From positions 62,001 to 126,000 of the forward strand of contig NZ_SDEB01000006.1 of NCBI RefSeq assembly GCF_004522175.1: 64,000 bases of DNA, in the 5' to 3' direction. Position 1 is the stretch's first letter. Every line of letters starts with the position of its first letter. The stretch is from Paracoccus ravus. GTDB taxonomy: Bacteria; Pseudomonadota; Alphaproteobacteria; Rhodobacterales; Rhodobacteraceae. Below the pieces are notes generated by a model. That model did no database searches, was not told the origin of the DNA, and was given only the letters and a program-made list of their open reading frames with translations. The position numbers and the translations under genes are program-made. This document shows positions 20,439 to 28,554 of the stretch, one piece after another.

Positions 20439-21884
20439 TCAATAGGGTGCATCGACGCCCCCCATGCCGATGTAGACGGATTTCAGCCGCGAATAATGTT
20501 CGATGGCGGCGGCGGAATTCTCACGCCCGATTCCCGAAAGCTTGACCCCGCCAAAGGGCGCTTCGACCGGAGTCAGGTTATAGGCATTGATCCATGTCGT
20601 GCCCGCCTGCAGCGCCGCCGCCATGCGGTGCCCGCGCGCCAGATCGCGGGTGAACACGCCCGCCGCCAGACCGTAAGGCGTGGCATTGGCGCGGGCGACG
20701 ACCTCGGATTCGTCGTCGAAACCCAGCACCGTCATCACCGGGCCAAAGATTTCCTCGCGCGCGATCCACATCCCGTCCGTGGCATCGGCAAAGACGGTGG
20801 GCGGGACAAAGGCCCCCTCGCCCGGCCCGCCGCAGATCAGACGCGCGCCCTCGGCCTGACCGCGCGCGATGGCCGCGCGGATCCTTTCGGCCTGCGCCGG
20901 GCTGACGACCGGGCCGTGCTGGGTCGCCTCGTCCAGAGGATCGCCCATCCGCACGCCTGAGAGCCGCGCCGAGAGCCGCCCCAGAAACGCCGTCAGGATT
21001 CCGCGCTGGACATAGACCCGCGTGCCGTTCGAGCAGATCTGCCCCGAGGAATAGAAATTCGCGAGGATCGCCGCCCCCACCGCGTCCTCCAATGCGGCGT
21101 CGTCAAAAATGATCAAGGGCGACTTCCCGCCCAGTTCCATCGTGACATGGCGCATCCCTTGGGCGGCTGCGGCATAGACCTTTTGACCGGTCGCGACCGA
21201 GCCGGTCAGGCTGACCTTTGCCACATGCGGATCGGCGACCAGCGCCGCACCGACCGCGCCGCGCCCCTGCACCACATTGAAGATCCCCGGCGGCAGGCCC
21301 GCCTCGGTCAGGATCTGGGCCAGTTTCAGCGCCCCCAGCGGGGTTTCCTCGCTGGGCTTGAAGACCATTGCATTGCCCATCGCCAGCGCGGGCGCGGCCT
21401 TCCAGCAGGCGATCTGGCTGGGATAATTCCACGCCCCGATTCCCGCACAGACCCCCAGAGCCTCGCGGATCGTATAGACGAAATCCCCGCCCAACGGGAT
21501 GGTCTGGCCCGTCACCGTCGGGGCAAGACCGCCGAAATACTCCAGCGCGTCCGCCCCCGAGGGCCAGTCGGCCACCCGCGTTTCCTGAATGGGTTTGCCG
21601 GTATCGAGGGTTTCGAGCCGCGCCAGTTCCTCGGCCCGTTCCCGGATGATCGCTGCTGCCCGGATCAGCACCCGGCCGCGTTCGACAGGACGCAGCGCCG
21701 CCCAGGCGGGTTGTGCGCAAGCCGCGGCGGCGCAGGCATCAGCGACCTGCGTCGCCGCGGCCTCGCGCAGATGCGCGATGACCGCGCCCGAATAGGGGTA
21801 ATGGACCGCCAGTGCCGCTCCCTGCCCCTCGACCGGCAAACCGTTGATGAACAGGCTGGCGGAGGGCTGGGCGGCATGGCTCAT
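20439..21884 (-). CDS. betB: Betaine aldehyde dehydrogenase BetB
   Basis: BetB oxidises betaine aldehyde to glycine betaine with NAD(P)+. The 481-residue protein has the aldehyde-dehydrogenase landmarks [36 protein letters not shown], the nucleotide-binding [12 protein letters not shown], the catalytic glutamate in [14 protein letters not shown] and the nucleophile cysteine in [16 protein letters not shown]. It is shifted slightly from E. coli BetB but has the length and motifs expected. Its ATG overlaps the betI stop by four bases (ATGA), so translation of the regulator and enzyme is coupled. Confidence 0.95.
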   Translation of the reverse strand: MSHAAQPSASLFINGLPVEGQGAALAVHYPYSGAVIAHLREAAATQVADACAAAACAQPAWAALRPVERGRVLIRAAAIIRERAEELARLETLDTGKPIQETRVADWPSGADALEYFGGLAPTVTGQTIPLGGDFVYTIREALGVCAGIGAWNYPSQIACWKAAPALAMGNAMVFKPSEETPLGALKLAQILTEAGLPPGIFNVVQGRGAVGAALVADPHVAKVSLTGSVATGQKVYAAAAQGMRHVTMELGGKSPLIIFDDAALEDAVGAAILANFYSSGQICSNGTRVYVQRGILTAFLGRLSARLSGVRMGDPLDEATQHGPVVSPAQAERIRAAIARGQAEGARLICGGPGEGAFVPPTVFADATDGMWIAREEIFGPVMTVLGFDDESEVVARANATPYGLAAGVFTRDLARGHRMAAALQAGTTWINAYNLTPVEAPFGGVKLSGIGRENSAAAIEHYSRLKSVYIGMGGVDAPY

Positions 21885-22450
21885 GGCAGGATCTTTTCCA
21901 GATAATCCAATGTCAGGCGCTCGGCCGTCGGACCGTCATATTCATCCGACAGCGCCACGCGCAGATAGACCCCGTCGATCAGCGCACCCAAAGTGCGCGA
22001 CGTGCTTTCGGCCTCGTCACCGACCAAGGGACGCAGCGCGACCAGCAGGTTCGAATGCAGCCGCCGATGATAGACCCTGAGCAGTCGCGCCGCCTCGGCA
22101 TCGACCAGCGCGAGGGCATAGAAGCTGATCCATGCCGCGATCGTCTCATGTTCGAAATGCACGCGGTCAAAGCTTGCGCGGATGATCGCCTCAAGCCGGG
22201 CGCGCGGATTTTCCGCAGATTTCAGCGCGATCGAGGTTGTCTCTCGGTACTGGCTCAGGATATGCCGCATGGCGGCAAGAAACATCCGCTCCTTGGAGCC
22301 GAAATAATGATGAGCTAGGGCAGTTGACATACCCGCTTCCCGCGCGATCTGCGCGACGGTCACATCCAGCGAGCCTGCCCGGCCGATGGTCGCGATGGTG
22401 GCGTTGATTAACGCCGCCTTTCGGATAGGCTCTGCACCAAGCTTGGGCAT
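21881..22450 (-). CDS. betI: Transcriptional repressor BetI (TetR family)
   Basis: BetI represses the bet genes until choline is present. The 189-residue protein from the ATG at 22450 begins [20 protein letters not shown] TetR helix-turn-helix follows ([31 protein letters not shown]), and the C-terminal ligand domain contains [18 protein letters not shown] longer in-frame extension upstream would run through the operator region and is rejected. The gene leads betIBA and is divergent from choXWV; a perfect dyad in the shared intergenic region is its likely site. Confidence 0.93.
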   Translation of the reverse strand: MPKLGAEPIRKAALINATIATIGRAGSLDVTVAQIAREAGMSTALAHHYFGSKERMFLAAMRHILSQYRETTSIALKSAENPRARLEAIIRASFDRVHFEHETIAAWISFYALALVDAEAARLLRVYHRRLHSNLLVALRPLVGDEAESTSRTLGALIDGVYLRVALSDEYDGPTAERLTLDYLEKILP

Positions 22451-22505
22451 TTCGGCACACCCGCAATGTCTGGACGGCTTGAACGCAAGCGGACTTAGCC
22501 GAGTT

Positions 22506-22525
22506 TTGATTGACTCGTCAATCAA
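22506..22525. promoter_or_regulatory. Probable BetI operator between betI and choX
   Basis: TTGATTGACTCGTCAATCAA is a perfect inverted repeat with 9-base arms and a 2-base centre. It lies 56 bases upstream of the betI start and 46 bases upstream of choX. It resembles the ATTG-centre-CAAT core of BetI sites as I know them from E. coli. One site could repress both divergent operons. Confidence 0.7.
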
Positions 22526-22571
22526 TAAAAAACCCACTCGACATATCACCGAGAAAATCAGGGAGAGAAAC

Positions 22572-23522
22572 ATGAAAAATAGCCGCATTCCCGCCGCAAT
22601 CACCGCTGCTCTGGCGATTGGGCTCGCCACCCCCGCCGCCTATGCCGCCGAACCCGAACAATGCGCCGAGGTCGTGTTCTCGGATGTGGGCTGGACCGAC
22701 ATCACCGCGACCACCGCGCTGACCACGACCGTATTGCAGGCGCTTGGCTACGAGACCGAAATCAAGGTGCTGTCCTTGCCGGTGACCTATACCGCCATGG
22801 CCAAGGGCGATGTCGATGTCTTCCTGGGCAACTGGATGCCCACGCAGGAGGCCGATCTGAAGCCCTATCGAGATTCCAAGACCGTCGACATCGTGCGCAC
22901 CAACCTGACCGGGGCGAAATATACGCTGGCCACCAATGAGGCGGGCGCCAAGCTGGGCATCGACGACTTCTCCAAGATCGCCGCGCAGCAAGAGGCGCTT
23001 GACGGCAAGATCTATGGCATCGAGCCGGGCAATGACGGCAACCGGCTGCTGCTGGAAATGGTCGCCCGGGACAAGTTCGGTCTGGGCACCTTTGAGGTCG
23101 TCGAAAGCTCGGAACAGGGAATGCTCGCGCAGGTCGCCCGCGCCGACGGCCAGCAAAAGCCCGTGGTGTTCCTGGGCTGGGAACCCCATCCGATGAACAG
23201 CCAGTTCAAGCTGACCTATCTGAGCGGCGGGGACGAGATCTTCGGCCCCGATCTGGGCGGGGCGCGCGTCGATACCAATGTCCGCGCGGGCTATGTCGCG
23301 GAATGCCCCAATGTCGGCAAGCTGCTTGAAAAGCTGGAATTTACCCTGGCCATGGAAAACGAGGTCATGGGCAAGATCCTGAATGACGGCGAAGAACCCG
23401 CCGCCGCCGCCAAGGCATGGCTGGCCGCCAATCCCGATGCCGCGAAGCCGTGGCTCAAGGACGTGACCACGGTCGAGGGCGGCGATGCCCTCGCCGCGCT
23501 CGAAACCGCGCTCGCGCAGTGA
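22572..23522 (+). CDS. choX: Choline ABC transporter, periplasmic substrate-binding protein
   Basis: ChoX binds choline in the periplasm and passes it to ChoW/ChoV. The 316-residue precursor starts at the ATG at 22572, with AGGGAGAG upstream. Its signal peptide is MKNSRIPAAITAALAIGLATPAAYA. The mature protein has the glycine-betaine/choline binding fold of the OpuAC type: VVFSDVGWTDITATTAL, KGDVDVFLGNWMPTQEADL, GIEPGNDGNRLLLEM and VVFLGWEPHPMN. Tryptophan and tyrosine residues in these blocks would form the aromatic cage for the quaternary amine. It heads choXWV. Confidence 0.93.
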   Translation: MKNSRIPAAITAALAIGLATPAAYAAEPEQCAEVVFSDVGWTDITATTALTTTVLQALGYETEIKVLSLPVTYTAMAKGDVDVFLGNWMPTQEADLKPYRDSKTVDIVRTNLTGAKYTLATNEAGAKLGIDDFSKIAAQQEALDGKIYGIEPGNDGNRLLLEMVARDKFGLGTFEVVESSEQGMLAQVARADGQQKPVVFLGWEPHPMNSQFKLTYLSGGDEIFGPDLGGARVDTNVRAGYVAECPNVGKLLEKLEFTLAMENEVMGKILNDGEEPAAAAKAWLAANPDAAKPWLKDVTTVEGGDALAALETALAQ

Positions 23523-23528
23523 CGAGGT

Positions 23529-23555
23529 GCGGGCAGAGGTTCCCCCTCTGCCCGC
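23529..23555 (+). other. Perfect 11-bp hairpin between choX and choW
   Basis: GCGGGCAGAGG and CCTCTGCCCGC pair perfectly around a 5-base loop, starting 7 bases after the choX stop. No T run follows and choW starts 61 bases later. Such intercistronic stems after binding-protein genes often stabilise the upstream message so that the binding protein is made in excess. That role is inferred. Confidence 0.55.
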
Positions 23556-23616
23556 CGCCCCGGCCTGAGCGCCGGAACGGTCCGGGTCAATCCGGGGGAC
23601 AGAAAGAACAGGACGC

Positions 23617-24468
23617 ATGGAGCAAATCACCGATCTCGTGACCGGCGCCAAGATTCCGGTCGGCAAGACCGCAAAGGCGATCTTCGACTGGCTGAACGCC
23701 CATGCCGGCTTCGTCTTCAATCTCGTCTCCGAGATGATGGAGACGTTGATCGACGCCATTCTTGCCCTTCTGGAATTTCCGCATCCGCTGGTCTTCACCC
23801 TGATCGCGGTCGCACTGACATGGCTGTTGCAGCGCAACTGGCGGACCTGCCTGCTGATCGCGGCGGGATTTCTCTTCATCCTGAATCAGGGCTATTGGGA
23901 AGAAACCATGCAATCGCTGACGCTGGTCCTCGCGGCCTGCGTCGTCTGCATGGCAATTGGCGTGCCCTTGGGCATCGCGGCGGCCCACCGCCCCCGCCTC
24001 TATGCCTGGATGCGACCGGTTCTGGACCTGATGCAGACCCTGCCGACCTTTGTCTACCTGATCCCGGCCATCGTGTTTTTCGGCATCGGCATGGTGCCGG
24101 GCCTGATCGCCACCGTGATCTTCGTGCTGCCCGCCCCGATCCGCCTGACCCATCTGGGGATCAGCTCGACCCCCGCGCCGCTGGTCGAGGCGGCCACCGC
24201 CTTTGGCGCGACACCGCGCCAACTGCTCTGGAAGGTGGAACTGCCATCGGCCAGCGCCCAGATCATGGCCGGGCTGAACCAGACCATCATGCTGTCGCTT
24301 TCGATGGTGGTGATCGCTGCGTTGGTCGGGGCCTCGGGACTGGGCGTGCCGGTCGTGCGGGCGCTCAACAGCGTGAATACCGCGCTGGGTTTCGAAAGCG
24401 GCTTCATCATCGTGGTGGTGGCCATCATGCTGGACCGGATGCTGCGGGTCAAAAAACGCCATGACTGA
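23617..24468 (+). CDS. choW: Choline ABC transporter permease
   Basis: ChoW is the membrane channel subunit of the choline importer. It has 283 residues, an N-terminal cytoplasmic stretch of about 45 residues, then about six spans beginning near residue 48 (ALLEFPHPLVFTLIAVALTWLL). The ATPase-docking loop reads LVEAATAFGATPRQLLWKVELPSA, and GLNQTIMLSLSMVVIAALVGASGLG is typical of ProW/OpuAB/ChoW permeases. Its last 8 bases overlap the start of choV. Confidence 0.94.
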   Translation: MEQITDLVTGAKIPVGKTAKAIFDWLNAHAGFVFNLVSEMMETLIDAILALLEFPHPLVFTLIAVALTWLLQRNWRTCLLIAAGFLFILNQGYWEETMQSLTLVLAACVVCMAIGVPLGIAAAHRPRLYAWMRPVLDLMQTLPTFVYLIPAIVFFGIGMVPGLIATVIFVLPAPIRLTHLGISSTPAPLVEAATAFGATPRQLLWKVELPSASAQIMAGLNQTIMLSLSMVVIAALVGASGLGVPVVRALNSVNTALGFESGFIIVVVAIMLDRMLRVKKRHD

Positions 24469-25492
24469 ACGCAATGCCGTTGAATTCGACAGGGTCTGCA
24501 TCGTCTTCGGCGACGCGCCCCGGGCCGCGCTGCCCTTGATGGACCAAGGCCTCGAACGTGGCCGCATCAAGGCTGAAACCGGCCAGATCCTGGGCGTGCA
24601 TGACTGTTCGCTGAATGTCCGCGAGGGCGAGATTCTGGTGCTGATGGGGCTGTCCGGCTCGGGCAAATCCACCCTTCTGCGCGCGGTGAACGGCCTTAAT
24701 CCGGTCTGCCGCGGCGAGGTGCGGATCTGGGACGGGGACCGCATGGCTTCGGTCACGAAGGCGCGCGCGCCCGAATTGCGCCGCTTGCGCCGCCAGCGCG
24801 TCGCCATGGTCTTTCAGCAATTCGGCCTGCTGCCCTGGCGCTCGGTTCGCGAAAATGTCGGGCTGGGGCTCGAGCTTTCGGGCATGCCCACTGCCGAACG
24901 CCAGAAGCGCGTCGAGGCGGAACTCGCGACGGTCGGCCTGACGGAATGGGCCGATCGCAAGGTCGGCGATCTTTCGGGCGGGATGCAACAGCGCGTGGGC
25001 CTTGCACGCGCCTTCGCGACCGAGGCCCCTGTCCTGCTCATGGATGAGCCCTTCTCGGCGCTCGACCCGCTGATCCGCACCCGGTTGCAGGACGAATTGC
25101 TGGAACTGCAAAAACAAGCGCAGCGCACCATCATCTTCGTCAGCCATGATCTTGACGAGGCCTTCCGCCTCGGCAATCGCATCGCCCTGATGGAGGGCGG
25201 GCGCATCGTCCAGATCGGCACCGCGCGCGAGATCATCACCCATCCCGCAAACGCCTATGTCGCGGATTTCGTCGCGCATATGAATCCTCTCGGCGTGCTG
25301 ACCGCCGAGGACATGGCCGAGCCGCAGGACGCGCCCGGCGCGGCGATCGCCCGCGACATGCCGATCCGCGAGGTGATGCGGATCATGTCCGAGACCGGCA
25401 TGGAACTCATGCCGCTGCAAGGCGGAGGGCGTGTCAGCCAACAGGGCATCATGCAGCGCCTCGCCGCGCCTCCGGGCCGAGAGACCGGCTGA
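24461..25492 (+). CDS. choV: Choline ABC transporter ATP-binding protein
   Basis: ChoV hydrolyses ATP to drive choline import. The 343-residue protein has Walker A GLSGSGKSTLLRAVNGL, Q-loop VFQQFGLLPWRSV, signature LSGGMQQRVGLARAF, Walker B VLLMDEPFSALDPLIR and the switch histidine in IFVSHDLDEAF. The N-terminal DRVCIVFGD and the spacing to LIDQGLERG-type residues (LMDQGLERGRIKAETGQILGVHDC) are typical of the quaternary-amine ATPases. The C-terminal region after about residue 275 (MAEPQDAPGAAIARDMPIREVMRIM) resembles one half of a CBS pair. It ends choXWV. Confidence 0.94.
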   Translation: MTERNAVEFDRVCIVFGDAPRAALPLMDQGLERGRIKAETGQILGVHDCSLNVREGEILVLMGLSGSGKSTLLRAVNGLNPVCRGEVRIWDGDRMASVTKARAPELRRLRRQRVAMVFQQFGLLPWRSVRENVGLGLELSGMPTAERQKRVEAELATVGLTEWADRKVGDLSGGMQQRVGLARAFATEAPVLLMDEPFSALDPLIRTRLQDELLELQKQAQRTIIFVSHDLDEAFRLGNRIALMEGGRIVQIGTAREIITHPANAYVADFVAHMNPLGVLTAEDMAEPQDAPGAAIARDMPIREVMRIMSETGMELMPLQGGGRVSQQGIMQRLAAPPGRETG

Positions 25493-25834
25493 CTGTCGCC
25501 GATTGGCCATGAGCGGCACATAGGCCGACGCGGGAACCGATCTGAAGGCTTGCTTCGAATCGGTCTCCGTGCCTATCACGGTGCTGTTCCGCAACCCCAG
25601 CAGAAAGGGCATTGGCATGATTATTCTCCACGCTGGTCCCACGCAGCGCACTGGGGTTCGCACCGCCTTTTCGCATTGGCCGCGAAAAGGCTGACGGAAC
25701 CTGATCCGCAGGCCCGTTCCGGGCGCTTCCGATCATAGACGACGCTGACCGACCGCATTTCTGCGGCCCGTTTCGTCGAATTCACTATCCACTTTTCAGA
25801 GGGGTCGCCTGCCACAAGCAGGGGGCCGAACAGG
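25493..25834 (+). other. 342-base gap with several hairpins, upstream of a DUF1127 gene
   Basis: I see no convincing gene here. It holds a series of perfect or near-perfect stem-loops. ACCGAT/ATCGGT has an inner GAAG/CTTC stem (25536-25564). CCGTG/CACGG lies at 25567-25581. GCCTTTTCGC/GCGAAAAGGC is a 10-bp stem with a 7-base loop (25665-25691). CCGCA/TGCGG lies at 25753-25766 and CCTGC/GCAGG at 25808-25822, the last just before the ribosome site of the next gene. None is followed by a long T run. This could be a structured 5' leader, a small RNA, or the 3' end of the cho transcript. Confidence 0.4.
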
Positions 25835-26047
25835 ATGAATCTCATACTTGGACAATCCGCGCGCGATTTGCGCGCGCCGCTTGACGACCTGATCTCGGAT
25901 CACGGGCTGGTCCGCGTCGGCTTGGCGCTGATGCGGGCAGCGCTGCTGCGCAAGAGAAACCGCCCTCCGCCTCTCGCCAATCTGTCGCCGCACCTCTTGC
26001 GCGATATCGGGGTCGAACCGGGCCATTGCCCGTGGTCCCGCCTCTAG
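25835..26047 (+). CDS. DUF1127 small protein
   Basis: The 70-residue product ends with RKRNRPPPLANLSPHLLRDIGVEPGHCPWSRL. This carries the DUF1127 (YjiS-like) signature of a basic stretch followed by L-x-x-L-S/D-x-x-x-L-x-D-I-G-V. Small DUF1127 proteins are arginine-rich; in Rhodobacter sphaeroides one has been reported as an RNA-binding factor encoded with small RNAs. The N-terminal half (MNLILGQSARDLRAPLDDLISDHGLV) is less conserved in my experience. A long, hairpin-rich untranslated region precedes it. The stop codon overlaps that of the convergent EamA gene. Confidence 0.8.
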   Translation: MNLILGQSARDLRAPLDDLISDHGLVRVGLALMRAALLRKRNRPPPLANLSPHLLRDIGVEPGHCPWSRL

Positions 26048-26958
26048 ACCTCCTTGGTCGCATCGGACGGCGGGGTCACCGTGCCCCGCCGCAGCCGCGC
26101 CTCGCGCCATGTGATGTAGCAAATCGCCCCGATCATCACCGCGCCGCCGACCAGCACCCATAGGTCGATCGGTTCGGCAAAGACCAGCGCGCCCAGCAGG
26201 CTCGCCCAGATCAATTGCAGAAAGACCACGGGCTGCGTCACGGTCAGCGGCGCTTCTGCAAAGGCGCGGGTCATGCAGTAATGCCCAAGGGTCGCGAAAA
26301 ATGCCGTGCAGCCCAGCACCAGGCATTGCGTCAGGCTGGGGGTGACCCAGGTCATGGCGGCAAAGGGCGCAAGCCCGATGCAGACCGTCAGTGACATCAT
26401 GGCGACGACGACCGAGGCGGGGACCCGCTCGGACAGCCGCTTGGCGACCAGATATGACGCGCCAAAGGTGACCGAGGCCCCAAGCTGCGCGACATGGCCC
26501 GGCTCGAGCGCGCGCAATCCCGGACGCAGCACGATCATCGCGCCGCAAAGCGCGACCGCGATCGCCAGCGCGCGTCGCCACGAGATGCGCTCGCCCATCA
26601 GAAGCGCCGCGCCGATGGTCACGACGATGGGGTTGAGAAAGCCGATCGCCGTCACCTCGGCCACGGTGATGCGCGCCATGGCAAAGAACCACAGGATCAC
26701 GGCCAGCGAATGCAGCGCGCCGCGCAGCGCGAACATGCGCCAGACCTGCGGCGGGAAGCCGCGGCGCAGCCCCGGCCACAGGGCGGGGATCAGAAAGACC
26801 AGACCGATCGCGAAACGAATGAAGGCACCTTCGGCGGCAGGCAGGGCCTGACCCAGCCAGCGCACCGTGCCATTGACGGCGACAAAGCTCAGCCCCGCGG
26901 CCAGCATCCAGAAAATACCGTTCAGATCCCGGCGCGTCGAAAGGCTTATGGTGCTCAT
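26044..26958 (-). CDS. EamA/DMT-family membrane transporter
   Basis: The 304-residue protein starts at the ATG at 26958 (MSTISLSTRRDLNGIFWML). It has about ten hydrophobic segments arranged as two EamA repeats, each opening with a hydrophobic helix and containing patterns such as SFVAVNGTVRWLGQALPAAEGAFIRFAIGLVFLIPAL and VVFLQLIWASLLGALVFAEPIDLWVLVGGAVMIGA. The family includes metabolite exporters; the substrate cannot be deduced. It ends head-on against the DUF1127 gene with three bases of overlap, and follows the LysE-family gene 39 bases downstream on the same strand. Confidence 0.85.
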   Translation of the reverse strand: MSTISLSTRRDLNGIFWMLAAGLSFVAVNGTVRWLGQALPAAEGAFIRFAIGLVFLIPALWPGLRRGFPPQVWRMFALRGALHSLAVILWFFAMARITVAEVTAIGFLNPIVVTIGAALLMGERISWRRALAIAVALCGAMIVLRPGLRALEPGHVAQLGASVTFGASYLVAKRLSERVPASVVVAMMSLTVCIGLAPFAAMTWVTPSLTQCLVLGCTAFFATLGHYCMTRAFAEAPLTVTQPVVFLQLIWASLLGALVFAEPIDLWVLVGGAVMIGAICYITWREARLRRGTVTPPSDATKEV

Positions 26959-26997
26959 GGCGCAAGGCATGACCGTTTGCCGCGGGATAGGCAAGCC

Positions 26998-27594
26998 TCA
27001 GCGGCCAAGGACAAGGCTGCAGGCCAGAGCCCACATCACGACGCCCACGCCAAGATCCAGAACCCGCCATGCCGCAGGTCGCGAAAACACCGGCGCAAGC
27101 AGCCTTGCACCATAGCCCAGAGCAAAGAAGAACAGCAGCGAGCCCGACATGGCCCCCAGCGCAAAGCCCGCCCGGTCGCCGAATCCGGCCGCGACCGAAC
27201 CGATCAGAACCACCGTATCCAACCAGACATGCGGATTGAGCCAGGTCAGCGCGGCGAGGATCGCGACCGTGGGACCCAGTCCCGGTGCCTCGGCCCCTTG
27301 GGGCATGGACGCGCCGCCTCGCCATGCCGCCCGCATCGCCCTTGCGCCATAGGCGGCAAGAAAGGCCGCGCCGCCCCAGCGCATCACGTCGAGAAACCAT
27401 GGCGCACGGGACGCGATGGCCCCTGCCCCAAGGACCCCCGCGCCGATCAGAAGCGCATCGGACAGCGCGCAAAAGGCGCAGGTGGCAAAGACATGGCGGC
27501 GCAACAGACCCTGTCTCAGGACAAAGGCATTCTGCGGTCCGACGGCGAGTATGAGCGAAAGCGTGGTGCCAAGCCCGGCAAGATAGGCCTGCAT
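26998..27594 (-). CDS. LysE/ArgO-type amino acid exporter
   Basis: LysE and ArgO export basic amino acids such as lysine, arginine or canavanine. The 198-residue protein starts at the ATG at 27594 with CAGGAG upstream. It has six hydrophobic segments and the family motif SLILAVGPQNAFVLRQGLLRRHVF near the N-terminus, plus ALTWLNPHVWLDTVVLIGSV in the middle. It is divergent from an ArgP/LysG-like regulator, the classic arrangement for this exporter. The exact substrate (lysine or arginine) is not certain. Confidence 0.9.
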   Translation of the reverse strand: MQAYLAGLGTTLSLILAVGPQNAFVLRQGLLRRHVFATCAFCALSDALLIGAGVLGAGAIASRAPWFLDVMRWGGAAFLAAYGARAMRAAWRGGASMPQGAEAPGLGPTVAILAALTWLNPHVWLDTVVLIGSVAAGFGDRAGFALGAMSGSLLFFFALGYGARLLAPVFSRPAAWRVLDLGVGVVMWALACSLVLGR

Positions 27595-27640
27595 GGGATC
27601 TCCTGTTTTGCCGGCTTCTTGCGGCATCGCCGGCTTTCAG

Positions 27641-27659
27641 GCAAATTCATAATTCTTGC
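27641..27659. promoter_or_regulatory. LysR-type binding site candidate between lysE-like and argP-like genes
   Basis: GCAA, 11 bases, then TTGC form a short dyad with the T-N11-A geometry of LysR regulators, in the 83-base gap between the divergent genes. The interior ATTCATAATTC is itself AT-rich and near-symmetric. Confidence 0.4.
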
Positions 27660-27677
27660 CCCCATTAAGTTTTGCTA

Positions 27678-28535
27678 ATGATCGACTACCCCGCCCTTGC
27701 CGCCTTGTCCGAAATCATCCGTCGCGGCTCGTTCGAGGCTGCGGCCGCGGCCCTTGGTGTCACGCCCTCCGCGATCTCGCAGCGCATCAAGGGTCTGGAA
27801 GAACGCATGGGCGAGGTGCTGATCCATCGAGGTCCCCCGGCCCGAGGCACGGCGCGGGGGATGCGGCTGATGCAGCATCTGGATCAGGTGCGGCTGCTCG
27901 AAGAAAGCCTAGGCCATGCCGATAGCCAAACTGCGACGCTGCGGATCGCGGTCAATGCAGATAGCCTCGCAACATGGTTTCCGCCGGTCATGACTGCCCT
28001 GAACGTGATCTATGACCTCGTGGTCGATGATCAGGACCATGCCCGCGACTGGCTGGGCAGCGGAGAGGTTTCGGCCGCCATTGCCTCGGACCCCAAGCCC
28101 GTGCCGGGATGCGATGCCGTGACGCTCGGCCATATGCGCTATCATGCGCTGGCCACACCCGACTTCATCCGCCGCCATTTCGCGCCGGGCGTGAATGCCG
28201 AAACGCTTTGCGCCGCGCCCGCCGTCATCTTCAACAGCAAGGATGCAGCGCAAACCCGCTGGGCCCAGGCCGTGCTGGGCCATCCGGTCCATCTGGTCGG
28301 GCATCGCGTCCCGGCCTCCGAGCCTTTCGCGCGGGTCGTCGAACTGGGGCTGGGCTGGGGCATGGTCCCCGAGGCCATGTCGGGACCGGCCTTGGCGTCG
28401 GGAAAGCTGATGATGCTCAGCCCCGAGCCGCTTGACGTGCCGCTTTACTGGCATGTCCAGCGCGCCATGCGGCAGGCGCTGGAGCCGCTGACAATGGCGA
28501 TACGAAAAAGGGCCGCAGCGGAACTGCGGCCCTGA
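27678..28535 (+). CDS. ArgP/LysG-type LysR regulator
   Basis: ArgP/LysG regulators sense lysine or arginine and switch on the divergent exporter gene. The 285-residue protein starts at the ATG at 27678 (MIDYPALAALSEIIRRGSFEA), the usual family start; a TTG two codons earlier is less likely. The N-terminal winged helix-turn-helix includes AAAALGVTPSAISQRIKGLEERMGEVLIHRG. The ligand domain has the ArgP-like ATLRIAVNADSLATWFPP. A hairpin overlapping its last codons serves as the terminator of yebC on the other strand. Confidence 0.88.
   Translation: MIDYPALAALSEIIRRGSFEAAAAALGVTPSAISQRIKGLEERMGEVLIHRGPPARGTARGMRLMQHLDQVRLLEESLGHADSQTATLRIAVNADSLATWFPPVMTALNVIYDLVVDDQDHARDWLGSGEVSAAIASDPKPVPGCDAVTLGHMRYHALATPDFIRRHFAPGVNAETLCAAPAVIFNSKDAAQTRWAQAVLGHPVHLVGHRVPASEPFARVVELGLGWGMVPEAMSGPALASGKLMMLSPEPLDVPLYWHVQRAMRQALEPLTMAIRKRAAAELRP
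28503..28532 (-). terminator. Intrinsic terminator of yebC, located inside the argP-like coding region
   Basis: On the reverse strand a 9-bp stem (GGGCCGCAG/CTGCGGCCC, 5-base loop, 28510-28532) is followed by TTTTTC. It begins 22 bases after the yebC stop and lies within the last nine codons of the convergent regulator gene. Confidence 0.8.
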
Positions 28536-28554
28536 TCGGTCTTGGTCGTCCGCC

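Noticed and set aside
25796..27472. 558-codon reverse frame across the DUF1127, EamA and LysE-like genes
   Set aside because: It is the wrong frame for the two membrane transporters, which have clear hydrophobic patterns and starts of their own.
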